A DNA stretch of 64,000 nucleotides. Source: Bog-473 sp963817735 (GTDB taxonomy: Bacteria > Actinomycetota > Acidimicrobiia > Acidimicrobiales > RAAP-2). The stretch lies in assembly GCA_963817735.1 (NCBI GenBank), contig CAWFPP010000009.1:248001-312000 (forward strand), read 5' to 3'. Shown one piece after another: positions 38,323 to 46,886 of this stretch. A model generated the notes under the pieces. That model did not search any database and was not told the origin of the DNA. It saw nothing but the letters and a program-made list of their open reading frames with translations. Made by a program: the position numbers and the translations under genes. Position 1 is the first letter of the stretch, and every line of letters begins with the position of its first letter.

Positions 38323-39594
38323 ATGGCCAGAGACCGCGGAACCGACGACTCGCCGGTGCTCCCTGACCGTGCCCACTCCGCTCCACGCGTCGTCCTCGGT
38401 GTGTGCGGTGGCATCGCCGCCTACAAGGCGGTCGAGGTCTGCCGGCAGCTCGTCGACGCCGGCGTGCACGTCACGCCCGTCCTGACCGACGAGGCCACGC
38501 GGTTCGTCGGCGCGGTGACCTTCTCGGCGCTCGCCTCCGAGCCCGTGCAGCGGTCCCTGTGGGATGAGGCCTCGCCGATTCCCCACACCAGGCTCGGCCA
38601 ACAGGCCGATCTGGTGCTGATCGTGCCGGCAACGGCGCATACCCTCGCCCGCTACGCCGCCGGGCTCTCCGACGATCTCCTCTGCGCCACGCTGCTGGCC
38701 ACCCGGGCGCCCGTCGTCGTCTGTCCCGCCATGCACACAGAGATGTGGGAGCACGCCTCGGTGCGGGAGAACCTCGCCACCCTGGAGCGGCGCGGCGTCG
38801 AGATCGTCCCGCCCGAGAGCGGACGGCTGGCCGGCGGCGACTCGGGGGAGGGACGGCTCGCCGATCCCGACGTGATCGTGGCGCGCGTCCTCGAACTGCT
38901 CGGTCGGTCGGCTCGGCGCGATCTCCAAGGGACACGGGTGGTGGTGAGCGCCGGTGGCACGCGCGAGCCGCTCGATCCCGTGCGCTTCATCACGAACCGG
39001 TCGTCGGGCAAGCAAGGCCATGCGATCGCCATCGCCGCGGCGCGCCGCGGCGCGGCGGTCACGCTCGTCACGTCCTCACCGCTCCCGCTCCCACCCGACG
39101 TCTCTGCCGCGGTGACGCGGATCGATGTGGAGACGGCGGCGGACATGGAGCACGCGGTCGGTGCCGCAGCCGAAGGGGCGGAGGCCGTCGTGATGGCGGC
39201 CGCCGTCGCCGATTTCCGCCCGAAGCAGCCGGCCGGGACGAAGCTCTCCAAGGAGGAGGGGCTCCCCGAACTGGTCCTCGAGCCGACCCCGGACATCCTG
39301 GCCGGGCTGGCGGCCCGTCGTCGCCCCGGACAGGTGCTGGTCGGCTTCGCGGCGGAGACGCACGACGCGTTGGCGCGGGGACGCGCCAAGCTCGCCCGCA
39401 AGGGCGTCGACATCCTCGTCGTGAACGACGTGAGCGCGCCGGGTGCTGGTTTTGACCACGACACCAACGCGGTCGTGATCCTCGAGCCGGACGGGACCTT
39501 GCTGGAAATCCCGCTGACCTCCAAAGATGCAGTGGCAAATGCCGTATTGGATAGGGTGATCGCCCACTACAACGAGAAGCGGAGTACGACGTGA
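38323..39594 (+). CDS. coaBC: Bifunctional phosphopantothenoylcysteine decarboxylase / phosphopantothenate-cysteine ligase
   Basis: This performs two consecutive steps of coenzyme A synthesis. Residues about 20-190 are the FMN-binding CoaC half (LGVCGGIAAYKAVEVCRQL, then PAMHTEMWEH). Residues about 200-423 are the CoaB half, with VVSAGGTREPLDPVRFITNR, SSGKQG and AAVADFRPK. Length is 423 residues. The first 20 residues are a poorly conserved extension. The stop overlaps metK in GTGA. Confidence 0.96.
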   Translation: MARDRGTDDSPVLPDRAHSAPRVVLGVCGGIAAYKAVEVCRQLVDAGVHVTPVLTDEATRFVGAVTFSALASEPVQRSLWDEASPIPHTRLGQQADLVLIVPATAHTLARYAAGLSDDLLCATLLATRAPVVVCPAMHTEMWEHASVRENLATLERRGVEIVPPESGRLAGGDSGEGRLADPDVIVARVLELLGRSARRDLQGTRVVVSAGGTREPLDPVRFITNRSSGKQGHAIAIAAARRGAAVTLVTSSPLPLPPDVSAAVTRIDVETAADMEHAVGAAAEGAEAVVMAAAVADFRPKQPAGTKLSKEEGLPELVLEPTPDILAGLAARRRPGQVLVGFAAETHDALARGRAKLARKGVDILVVNDVSAPGAGFDHDTNAVVILEPDGTLLEIPLTSKDAVANAVLDRVIAHYNEKRSTT

Positions 39595-40781
39595 GAACCA
39601 CCTTTACTTCGGAATCGGTGACCGAGGGCCACCCCGACAAGATGGCCGACCAGGTTTCCGACGCCGTCCTCGACGCGATGCTCGAAGGCGACCCCTCCAG
39701 CCGGGTGGCCTGCGAGACGTTGCTGACCACCGGCCTCGTGGTGGTGGCCGGCGAGGTCACGACGTCGACCTACGTCGACATCCCCTCCATCGTGCGCGAC
39801 ACGGTGTGCGAGATCGGCTACGACAACGACAGCTACGGCTTCAACGGCAAGACATGCGGTGTGCTGGTGTCGTTGGACGCACAGTCGCCTGACATCGCGC
39901 AAGGGGTGGACGCCGCCTTCGAGCTGCGCACCGGGAAGGGCGGCGAGGACGTCCTCAATGCGCAGGGCGCCGGAGACCAGGGGATGATGTTCGGCTACGC
40001 CTGCGACGAGACGCCGGACCTGATGCCGCTCCCGATCTGGTTGGCCCACCGTCTCTCCGAGCGACTGTCACAGGTGCGGCGTGCCGCCACGGTTCCGTAC
40101 CTGCGCCCCGACGGCAAGACCCAGGTCTCGGTCGTCTACGAGGACGGCCGGCCGGTCCGGATCGACACCGTGTTGATCTCGACCCAGCACGCCGGCGGCA
40201 TCGATCTGGAGGAGCAGCTGCGGCCCGACCTGACCGAGCAGGTGATCACCCCGCTGCTGCCCACCGACATGGACGCGGAGGACCTGCGCATCTTCGTCAA
40301 CCCGACCGGCATCTTCGAGCTCGGCGGTCCCCACGCCGACACCGGGCTGACGGGTCGCAAGATCATCGTCGACACCTACGGCGGGATGGCCCGCCACGGC
40401 GGCGGCGCCTTCTCCGGGAAGGACCCCTCCAAGGTCGACCGCTCGGCCGCGTATGCGGCGCGCTGGGTTGCCAAGCACGTCGTGGCGTCGGGCGCGGCCA
40501 AGCGTTGCGAGGTGCAGGTGGCCTACGCCATCGGTGTCGCCCACCCCGTGTCGTTGCTCGTCGAGACCTTCGGCACCGAGACGGTCGACCCCGAGAAGAT
40601 CGCCGACGCGGTGCGCGAGCTCTTCGACCTGCGGCCTGCGGCCATTGGGCGCGACCTCGACCTGCGGCGCCCGATCTACAAGAAGACGGCGGCCTACGGT
40701 CACTTCGGTCGCTCGGAGAAGGAGTTCACGTGGGAGGCCACCCCGCGGGTGGACGACCTGCGGACCGCCTTGGGGCTCTGA
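39591..40781 (+). CDS. metK: S-adenosylmethionine synthetase
   Basis: MetK forms SAM from methionine and ATP. All signatures are present in 396 residues: SVTEGHPDKMADQVSDAVLD with the catalytic His, GAGDQGMMFGYA, TGRKIIVDTYGG and GGGAFSGKDPSKVDRSAAY. The start is GTG 39591, overlapping coaBC. No SAM riboswitch precedes it, so expression probably follows the upstream genes. A GC-rich perfect hairpin lies just after it. Confidence 0.98.
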   Translation: MRTTFTSESVTEGHPDKMADQVSDAVLDAMLEGDPSSRVACETLLTTGLVVVAGEVTTSTYVDIPSIVRDTVCEIGYDNDSYGFNGKTCGVLVSLDAQSPDIAQGVDAAFELRTGKGGEDVLNAQGAGDQGMMFGYACDETPDLMPLPIWLAHRLSERLSQVRRAATVPYLRPDGKTQVSVVYEDGRPVRIDTVLISTQHAGGIDLEEQLRPDLTEQVITPLLPTDMDAEDLRIFVNPTGIFELGGPHADTGLTGRKIIVDTYGGMARHGGGAFSGKDPSKVDRSAAYAARWVAKHVVASGAAKRCEVQVAYAIGVAHPVSLLVETFGTETVDPEKIADAVRELFDLRPAAIGRDLDLRRPIYKKTAAYGHFGRSEKEFTWEATPRVDDLRTALGL

Positions 40782-40791
40782 GCGGGCGGGC

Positions 40792-40808
40792 GCTCCCCTG
40801 AGGGGAGC
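40792..40808. terminator. GC-rich hairpin between metK and priA
   Basis: GCTCCCCT and AGGGGAGC form a perfect inverted repeat around one base, 10 bases after the metK stop. No T-run follows. It may be a weak actinobacterial-type terminator or an mRNA-stabilising end. Confidence 0.4.
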
Positions 40809-40831
40809 CGTCGTCGGGTGGCAATGAGCGG

Positions 40832-42688
40832 ATGAGGCAGGACGGTGGTGCCGCCGACCCGGCGGCCGTCGTACGCGTGCGCACCGAGGTGGCCGCCGTG
40901 GCCAAGACGTTCGACTACGCCGTCCCGCCCGCCTGGCGCGAGGACGTGCACATCGGCACGCGGGTGCGGGCGCCGCTCCACGGGCGGACGGTACGGGGCT
41001 GGGTGGTCGACGAGGACGTGGGAACACCGGCCGGCGTCGACGTCCTCCCCCTCAAGTCGTGGCTGGGGTGGGGTCCGCCGCCGGCCCTGGTGCAGATGGC
41101 GGAGTGGGCGGCCTGGCGTTGGGCCGGGCCGGTCTCGTTCTTCCTCCGCATCGGCTCCCCGGCGGTCATCGTGCGCACACTGCCCGTGCCCCCGGCGCAA
41201 ACGCTTGCCGTCGCATCTTCCGGACCCGACGGACTCGACCTCGCGCAGCCCGGCGTCACGGTCGTGCGCGAGCCGCCGCTCACCGACCCGATCGACCTCG
41301 TGCTCGCCGTGGTGGGCGATCCCGCGGTGCGCGCCCGCCAGGGGAGCGTGCTTGTGCTCGTCCCGTCCTCGGGCTGGGCGGAACGCCTGACGGCACGGCT
41401 CGAGCGCCGCGGGTGCCCGGCCGGCAGCACATGGGAGCAGGCCCGCGCCGGCTGGCCGGTCGTTGTGGGCAGCCGGGCCGGCGCCTGGGCCCCGCTGCCC
41501 CGGCTGGCGGCCACGGTCGTCCTCGATGCGCACGACGCGGCCTACCGGGAGGAGAGCGCGCCGACCTACAGCGCGGTCGACGTCGTCATGGAGCGTGCCC
41601 GGCGAGCGGACGTTCCATGCATTGTGGCGTCGCCCGTCCCGCCGGTCGCGCTCGCCGCCCGCCCGGGCCTGCGGACGCTGGCGCCGTCACGGCACTTGGA
41701 GCGGGCGGGGTGGCCTGTTCTGGAGACGGTCAACCGGCGCGGCGCGGATCCGCGCAGCGGCCTGTTCTCCGAGGAGTTCGTCCGCCTGTCCCGCGCCGTC
41801 CTCGACGATCCCGACGCACGCCAGATCGGCCCGCTCGTCTGCGTGTACAACCGCACGGGAGGAGCCCGCCTGCTGGCCTGCCGTCACTGCGGCGAGCTGG
41901 CCCGCTGCACCCGCTGTGGCGCAGCCGTGGCCCAGCCCCGTGGTGAGGAGCTGTTGCGCTGCCCGCGCTGCCACGAGACCCGGCCGGTGGTCTGCGTCGC
42001 CTGTGGTCGCTTGCGCATGAAGACCCTGCGCGCCGGGGTGAGCCGTCTGCGCGAGGAACTGGCGGCGCTGCTGGGTGCCGAGGTGGGGGAGGTGGCCGGT
42101 CCGCGGGCGGCCGGGCCGGAGCCGGCCCTCCCGAGTGCCCCGGTCCTGATCGGGACGGAGGCCGTGCTGCACCGAGTGCGCCGCGCCGCCGCCGTGGCCT
42201 TTCTCGACATCGATCTCCACCTGTTGGCCCCGCGGCTCGCGGCCACCGAGGAGACCCTGGCGCTGTTCGTCCGGGCCGCCCGCTTGGTCGGCCCCCGCGG
42301 CACGGGAGCGCCGTGGGCCCGCCTGCAGGCGCAGACGCGGGTGCCCGATCACCCCTTGCTCCGCGCCGTCGCGCTCGGAGACCCGACCGAGGTGTTGGCG
42401 GAGGAGGTGGCGATCCGTCGCACGTCGGCCCTGCCGCCCTTCTCCGCGCTGGCGGTCGTCTCGGGTGCGCTCGCCCCGGCCTATGCCGAGGCGTTGCGCC
42501 TGGAGCTCGAGGTCGCACGGGCCGGCGGGCCTGCCGGAGCCGGAGTCGCCCCGTCCCTGTCGCCGCTCGGCGACGACCGGTTCCTCCTGCGGGCGGACAC
42601 CCACGACCCACTCTGCGATCTCCTCGCCCGCACCCCGCGCCCGCCGGGGCGGGGCCTCCGCGTCGAGGTGGACCCGACCTCGCTCTGA
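40832..42688 (+). CDS. priA: PriA-like primosomal protein lacking helicase motifs
   Basis: This encodes 618 residues in the conserved priA place. The N-terminal 3'-DNA-binding domain (VAAVAKTFDYAVPPAWREDV) is recognisable, and a zinc-binding region carries CRHCGELARCTRCG, CPRCHETRP and CVACGRL. The ATPase core is degenerate. Where GVTGSGKT is expected there is LVLVPSSGWAERL, and the DEEH box reads LDAHDAAYREE. Actinobacterial PriA proteins are known to have lost helicase motifs, so this probably acts as a DNA-binding replication-restart factor without ATP hydrolysis. ATG 40832 lies 24 bases after the hairpin. Confidence 0.88.
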   Translation: MRQDGGAADPAAVVRVRTEVAAVAKTFDYAVPPAWREDVHIGTRVRAPLHGRTVRGWVVDEDVGTPAGVDVLPLKSWLGWGPPPALVQMAEWAAWRWAGPVSFFLRIGSPAVIVRTLPVPPAQTLAVASSGPDGLDLAQPGVTVVREPPLTDPIDLVLAVVGDPAVRARQGSVLVLVPSSGWAERLTARLERRGCPAGSTWEQARAGWPVVVGSRAGAWAPLPRLAATVVLDAHDAAYREESAPTYSAVDVVMERARRADVPCIVASPVPPVALAARPGLRTLAPSRHLERAGWPVLETVNRRGADPRSGLFSEEFVRLSRAVLDDPDARQIGPLVCVYNRTGGARLLACRHCGELARCTRCGAAVAQPRGEELLRCPRCHETRPVVCVACGRLRMKTLRAGVSRLREELAALLGAEVGEVAGPRAAGPEPALPSAPVLIGTEAVLHRVRRAAAVAFLDIDLHLLAPRLAATEETLALFVRAARLVGPRGTGAPWARLQAQTRVPDHPLLRAVALGDPTEVLAEEVAIRRTSALPPFSALAVVSGALAPAYAEALRLELEVARAGGPAGAGVAPSLSPLGDDRFLLRADTHDPLCDLLARTPRPPGRGLRVEVDPTSL

Positions 42689-42706
42689 CCTTCCAGGGGC
42701 CGCCGG

Positions 42707-42712
42707 TAAGAT
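42707..42712 (+). promoter_or_regulatory. -10 box of a leaderless promoter (TAAGAT)
   Basis: TAAGAT ends seven bases before ATG 42720 of def. An in-frame ATG at 42711 overlaps the box and is therefore an unlikely start. Confidence 0.6.
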
Positions 42713-42719
42713 GTGTGCC

Positions 42720-43253
42720 ATGCCCAGCCTCACCATCCGCCAGTACGGGGACCCCGTGCTCAAGGAGCGCACCCGCGAGGTGGACGACATCGACGGGGCC
42801 GTGGCCAGCCTGGTCGAATCGATGATCGAGACGATGTACGACGCCCCCGGCACCGGCCTGGCCGCCAACCAGGTGGGCGTGCAACGCCGCATCTTCGTCT
42901 ACGACGTGGGGGAGGGCGCCCGCCCCGTCATCAACCCGCGCATCATCGAGAGCGACGGCGAGTGGTCCTTCGACGAGGGTTGCCTGTCGGTGCCGGGTCT
43001 CAGCTGGGAGATCGTGCGACCCAACGCCGTGCACCTGGTCGGCCTCGACCTCGACGGCAACGAGATCTCCATCGAAGCCTCGGAGCTCGAGGGCCGCGTG
43101 TTCCAGCACGAGCTCGACCATCTCGACGGCATCCTGCTCGTGGAGCGCCTCAACGAGGACCAGCGCAAGGAGGCACTCAAGATCCTGCGCAGCCGCACAC
43201 TGGACCTGCCCTCCTCCGATCCCGACGGGCTCGCCAACCTCTTCTCCCGCTGA
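42720..43253 (+). CDS. def: Peptide deformylase
   Basis: Def removes the N-formyl group from new proteins. The three metal-site motifs are complete: GTGLAANQVGV (motif 1), EGCLSVPG with the ligand Cys (motif 2), and QHELDHLDGILL with two ligand His and catalytic Glu (motif 3). Length is 177 residues. ATG 42720 is supported by the -10 box seven bases upstream. It precedes fmt, its functional partner, but fmt has its own promoter-like box. Confidence 0.97.
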   Translation: MPSLTIRQYGDPVLKERTREVDDIDGAVASLVESMIETMYDAPGTGLAANQVGVQRRIFVYDVGEGARPVINPRIIESDGEWSFDEGCLSVPGLSWEIVRPNAVHLVGLDLDGNEISIEASELEGRVFQHELDHLDGILLVERLNEDQRKEALKILRSRTLDLPSSDPDGLANLFSR

Positions 43254-43320
43254 ACACGCGCTGAGCACTGACGGCCGCGGGGCGGCGCACGAGCCGCTGT
43301 CGACCCGTGGCCGCCTGCCC

Positions 43321-43326
43321 TACGGT
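43321..43326 (+). promoter_or_regulatory. -10 box of a leaderless promoter (TACGGT)
   Basis: TACGGT ends six bases before GTG 43333 of fmt, with no ribosome-binding site between them. Confidence 0.5.
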
Positions 43327-43332
43327 GAACGG

Positions 43333-44220
43333 GTGGCCCGCCTGGCGTACCTCGGCACCCCCGACATGGCCGTGCCGCCGTTGCGCGCGCTCGTCGAGGC
43401 CGGACACGACATCGCGCTCTGCGTGACGCGCCCCGACCGCCGTCGCGGCCGGGGCAAGGAGGAGACGCCCAGCCCGGTCAAGGTGGCGGCCACCGAGCTC
43501 GGGCTCCCCGTCACCCACACCATGGACGACCTGACGACGGCCGGCGTCGAGCTCGCCGTCGTGGTGGCGTACGGCCGCATCATCCCCGTCCGACTGCTCG
43601 AGCAGATCCCGATGGTGAACCTGCACTTCTCGTTGTTGCCGCGCTGGCGCGGTGCGGCACCCGTCGAGCGCGCCATTCTGGCCGGCGATCGCGAGACGGG
43701 CGTCTGCCTGATGAAGGTGGAAGAGGGCCTCGACACCGGTCCGGTCTACGCCGTTCGCCGCGTCCCTCTCGACGACGCCATCACGCTCGACGCGCTGCGC
43801 CAGGAGCTGGTGATGGTGGCCAGCGCGCTCGTGGTGGAGGCGCTGGCCCACGGCGTCGCCGGATTGCCCCGGCCCGTCCCCCAGGCGGGCGAGGTCACGC
43901 TGGCGGAGAAGATCAGCAAGGAGGACCTCCATCTCGACTGGAGCGCGACCGCCGTCTCCCTCACGCGGGTCGTGCGACTGGGCCGGGCCTGGACAACCTT
44001 CCGCGGCCGGAGGCTGACGGTGCTCGACGTCTCGCTCGGGCCGGACGAGCACGACACCGCCGGGCGTCTCCCCGGTTCCCTCGACGGTCCGGTCGTCGCG
44101 ACGGGCGGCGGAAGCGTGGTGTTGCAGCGGGTGCAGCCCGAGAGCCGTTCTCCCATGTCAGCCGAGGAGTGGCTGCGCGGCGTGCGGCCTGCGCTCGGCG
44201 AGCGCCTCGGGACGGACTAG
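43333..44220 (+). CDS. fmt: Methionyl-tRNA formyltransferase
   Basis: Fmt formylates initiator Met-tRNA using 10-formyl-tetrahydrofolate. The N-terminal domain has LAYLGTPDMAVPPLRAL, and the catalytic NLHFSLLPRWRGAAPVERAI with Asn, His and later the Asp in EGLDTGPVY. The C-terminal tRNA-binding OB domain (LHLDWSATAVSLTRVVRLG) is intact. Length is 295 residues. In many actinobacteria rsmB follows; here a Tam-like methyltransferase does. Confidence 0.96.
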   Translation: MARLAYLGTPDMAVPPLRALVEAGHDIALCVTRPDRRRGRGKEETPSPVKVAATELGLPVTHTMDDLTTAGVELAVVVAYGRIIPVRLLEQIPMVNLHFSLLPRWRGAAPVERAILAGDRETGVCLMKVEEGLDTGPVYAVRRVPLDDAITLDALRQELVMVASALVVEALAHGVAGLPRPVPQAGEVTLAEKISKEDLHLDWSATAVSLTRVVRLGRAWTTFRGRRLTVLDVSLGPDEHDTAGRLPGSLDGPVVATGGGSVVLQRVQPESRSPMSAEEWLRGVRPALGERLGTD

Positions 44221-44230
44221 ACATGACGCA

Positions 44231-45028
44231 ATGACCGTCACGCCGATCGACGGGTGGAGCCCCGATCAGTACGAGCGGTTCCGTTCGGAACGCCAGCAAC
44301 CGTTCGACGATCTGCTCACCCTGTGCCACCCCGTTCCGGGCGGGCGCATCGTCGATCTGGGGTGCGGCACGGGGGACCTCACCAAGACCCTGCACGAGGA
44401 GATGGCGGCCGAGCAGACCGTCGGGATCGACTCGTCGCCGGCCATGCTGGCCCGCGCCCAGGCCACGCACGCCGACGTGGCCGGCCTCTCGTTCGCGCAG
44501 GGCGACATCGCCACCTGGCTGGACGAGGGCCTCGACCTGGTGTTCGCCAACGCGTCGCTGCAGTGGATCGACGATCACCTGAACCTCCTGGCGCGCATGC
44601 GCACCGCGCTGGGTCCCGACGGGCAGCTGGCCTTCCAGGTGCCGGCCAACTACCGCCATCCCTCGCATCTGCTGGCGCAGGCGGTGGCCAACGAGCCCCC
44701 CTTCATCGATGCGCTCTATGGGGACGTCCCCGAGGACCGCGGCCGCTTCGTGCTGTCGCCCGAGCTCTACGCCGACCTCCTCTACGAACTGGGGGCGAAG
44801 GATCAGGTCGTGCGCATGGAGGTGTACGGCCACGAGCTCGAGTCCACGAGCGAGGTCGTCGAGTGGGTCATGGGCACCCTGCTGACCCCGTACCGCAAGC
44901 GGCTGAGCCCCGAGCTGTTCGACGAGTTCGTGGAGCGCTACCGGGAGCGGCTGATTGAGGAGCTCGGTGAACGCGAGCCGTACTTCTACGGGTTCCGGCG
45001 CATCCTCTGCTGGGCCCGCTTCAGCTGA
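44231..45028 (+). CDS. Trans-aconitate 2-methyltransferase-like protein
   Basis: This encodes 265 residues of a class I SAM methyltransferase. WSPDQYERFRSERQQPFDDLL and motif I, IVDLGCGTGDLTKTL, are followed by VFANASLQWIDDH, all characteristic of Tam. The later VYGHELESTSEVVEWVMGT and YRERLIEELGEREP support the assignment. Tam methylates trans-aconitate, a TCA-cycle inhibitor; close homologues may use other acids. TAGACA lies seven bases before ATG 44231, a possible leaderless promoter of lower quality. Confidence 0.82.
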   Translation: MTVTPIDGWSPDQYERFRSERQQPFDDLLTLCHPVPGGRIVDLGCGTGDLTKTLHEEMAAEQTVGIDSSPAMLARAQATHADVAGLSFAQGDIATWLDEGLDLVFANASLQWIDDHLNLLARMRTALGPDGQLAFQVPANYRHPSHLLAQAVANEPPFIDALYGDVPEDRGRFVLSPELYADLLYELGAKDQVVRMEVYGHELESTSEVVEWVMGTLLTPYRKRLSPELFDEFVERYRERLIEELGEREPYFYGFRRILCWARFS

Positions 45029-45045
45029 GCGGGGCGAACGGGGCG

Positions 45046-45762
45046 ATGGAGGGATCCACAGCGATGGCGGGTCGCCATCCGGGCACCGTTGGCCAGCTGC
45101 GGATCGCGCCGTCGGTCCTGTCGGCCGACTTCGGCATGCTGGCCGAGCAGGTGGGGGAGGTGGCGCCCTCCGCCGATTGGCTCCACGTCGACGTCATGGA
45201 CGGGCACTTCGTTCCGAACGTGACGATCGGGCCGCCGGTCGTGGCCTCGTTGCGGCGCCACACACCGCTGTTCTTCGATTGCCACCTGATGATGACCGAG
45301 CCGGGGCGCTACCTGAAGGACTTCGCCGACGCCGGGGCCGATGGCTGCACCGTGCACGTCGAGATCGGCGACACCGACGAGCTCATCGTGCAGATGCGCA
45401 GCCTGGGCCTGCGGGCGGGACTGGCCCTCAACCCCGACACGCCGTTCGACGCGGTGCGGCCCTACCTCCGCGACGTCGATCTCCTCTTGTGCATGACGGT
45501 CTTCCCGGGCTTCGGGGGCCAGAGCTTCATCGCCGACGTCATGGCCAAGGTGGCGCAGGCGCGGGCCGAGGTCACTGCCGCCGACCTGCAACTCGACATT
45601 GAGGTCGACGGGGGCATCGACACGACCACGGCGCCCGTCGCCGTGGCGGCCGGCGCCAATGTCCTCGTGGCCGGCAGCGCCATCTTCGGGCAGCCGCGGC
45701 CATGGGAGGCGGCCGACGCCATCCGCGCCGCCGCTCGTGCCGCTGCACCCGGTCACGGGTGA
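45046..45762 (+). CDS. rpe: Ribulose-phosphate 3-epimerase
   Basis: Rpe interconverts ribulose 5-phosphate and xylulose 5-phosphate. The TIM barrel carries IAPSVLSADF, the metal-site HVDVMDGHFVPN, DCHLMM, MTVFPGFGGQ and EVDGGID in order. Length is 238 residues. A second start, ATG 45064 with GGAGGG ten bases upstream, would remove only six residues and is equally plausible. The stop overlaps the next gene in GTGA. It supplies ribulose 5-phosphate, which the ribBA product uses. Confidence 0.96.
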   Translation: MEGSTAMAGRHPGTVGQLRIAPSVLSADFGMLAEQVGEVAPSADWLHVDVMDGHFVPNVTIGPPVVASLRRHTPLFFDCHLMMTEPGRYLKDFADAGADGCTVHVEIGDTDELIVQMRSLGLRAGLALNPDTPFDAVRPYLRDVDLLLCMTVFPGFGGQSFIADVMAKVAQARAEVTAADLQLDIEVDGGIDTTTAPVAVAAGANVLVAGSAIFGQPRPWEAADAIRAAARAAAPGHG

Positions 45763-46886
45763 CGACCGGCCGCGCCGTCGTCGCGGGGGGCGGCATCATC
45801 GGTACCTGGCACGCGCTCGAGTTGGCGGAGGCCGGCTTCGACGTGGACCATCTCGAAGCCGAAGCGGGCCCGACCGGTGCCTCGGTGCGCAACTTCGGTC
45901 TGGTCTGGGTCAGCGGACGGCGTTCGGGGGCCGAGCTCGAGGTGGCGCGCCGGGCGCGCCGGCGTTGGGAGGAGATCGGCGCTGCAGTTCCCGGCATCGG
46001 CTTTCGCGCCATGGCCTCGCTGACCGTCGCCACCGACGCTGCCGCCCGCGCCGTGATGGAGGCCTTCGCCCGGCAGCCCGATGCCGCCGCCCGTGCCATC
46101 TCGTTTCTGGAGCCCGACGAGGTGCGCGCCTGCAACCCGGCGGTCCGCGGTGACGTCGAGGGCGCGCTGCACTGCGCCGAGGACGCGGTGGTCGAGCCAC
46201 GCCTCGCCCTGGCCGCCCTGCGCAACCACGTCGCCACCACCAACGCGGGCCGCTACCGCTACCATCCGGGACGCCGTGTCGCCGCCACCGAGCCTCACGC
46301 GCTGTGCGACACGCAGGGGACCCGCTGGGAGGGGGACGTGCTCGTGTTGGCGACCGGCGCCGCCTACGACCACATCCCCGTCACCGCGGCGCTGGCGCCC
46401 CGGCTCCGCCGGGTGCGGTTGCAGATGCTGCAGACGGGACCTTTCGCCACCGCGCTCACGACGACGCTGGCCGATGCCGACACCTTGCGCTACTACCCGG
46501 CCTACGAGTCGGCGCCACTGGACCAACTCGCTCCCCAGACGCCTGTCGCGGCCGCGCACCACCTGCAGCTGCTGCTGGTCCAGCGTCCAGACGGTGGTCT
46601 GACCATCGGGGACACGCATGCCTACGGGGAGCCGTTCGATTTCGCGCTGTGCGAGGACCCGACGACCGAGCTCTTGGCCCGGGCGGCGCGCATCCTCGGC
46701 ACCGAGCTCCCCCCGGTGCAGCGTCGCTGGGAGGGGGTCTACGCGCAGTGCGTGGACGGTGCGGTCTGCCTGCGCGAAGAGATCGACGCAGGGGTGTGGT
46801 TGGTGACCGGCCCGGGCGGCCGCGGCATGACGTGTTCGCCGGCCATTGCCGCCGACACCTTGCGGGCCGCCGGGGTGGCGGCATGA
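45759..46886 (+). CDS. FAD-dependent oxidoreductase, TIGR03364-like (phosphonate-associated)
   Basis: This encodes 375 residues of the DAO-type flavoprotein fold. The dinucleotide motif VVAGGGIIGTWHALELAEAG opens the protein. SVRNFGLVWVSG follows, then VLVLATGAAYDHIP and the C-terminal GPGGRGMTCSPAIA. The RNFGLVW segment and direct coupling to a PhnX-like hydrolase match the TIGR03364 group, which is tied to catabolism of aminoethylphosphonate-type compounds. It probably oxidises an amino or N-methylamino phosphonate; the substrate is inferred. GTGA overlap with rpe and ATGA overlap with the hydrolase. Confidence 0.75.
   Translation: MTTGRAVVAGGGIIGTWHALELAEAGFDVDHLEAEAGPTGASVRNFGLVWVSGRRSGAELEVARRARRRWEEIGAAVPGIGFRAMASLTVATDAAARAVMEAFARQPDAAARAISFLEPDEVRACNPAVRGDVEGALHCAEDAVVEPRLALAALRNHVATTNAGRYRYHPGRRVAATEPHALCDTQGTRWEGDVLVLATGAAYDHIPVTAALAPRLRRVRLQMLQTGPFATALTTTLADADTLRYYPAYESAPLDQLAPQTPVAAAHHLQLLLVQRPDGGLTIGDTHAYGEPFDFALCEDPTTELLARAARILGTELPPVQRRWEGVYAQCVDGAVCLREEIDAGVWLVTGPGGRGMTCSPAIAADTLRAAGVAA

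Noticed and set aside
39500..39591. SAM riboswitch upstream of metK
   Set aside because: metK overlaps coaBC by four bases; there is no leader and no SAM-motif sequence.
42711..42713. ATG 42711 as the def start
   Set aside because: It overlaps the TAAGAT box that sits seven bases before ATG 42720, and it would add three non-conserved residues.
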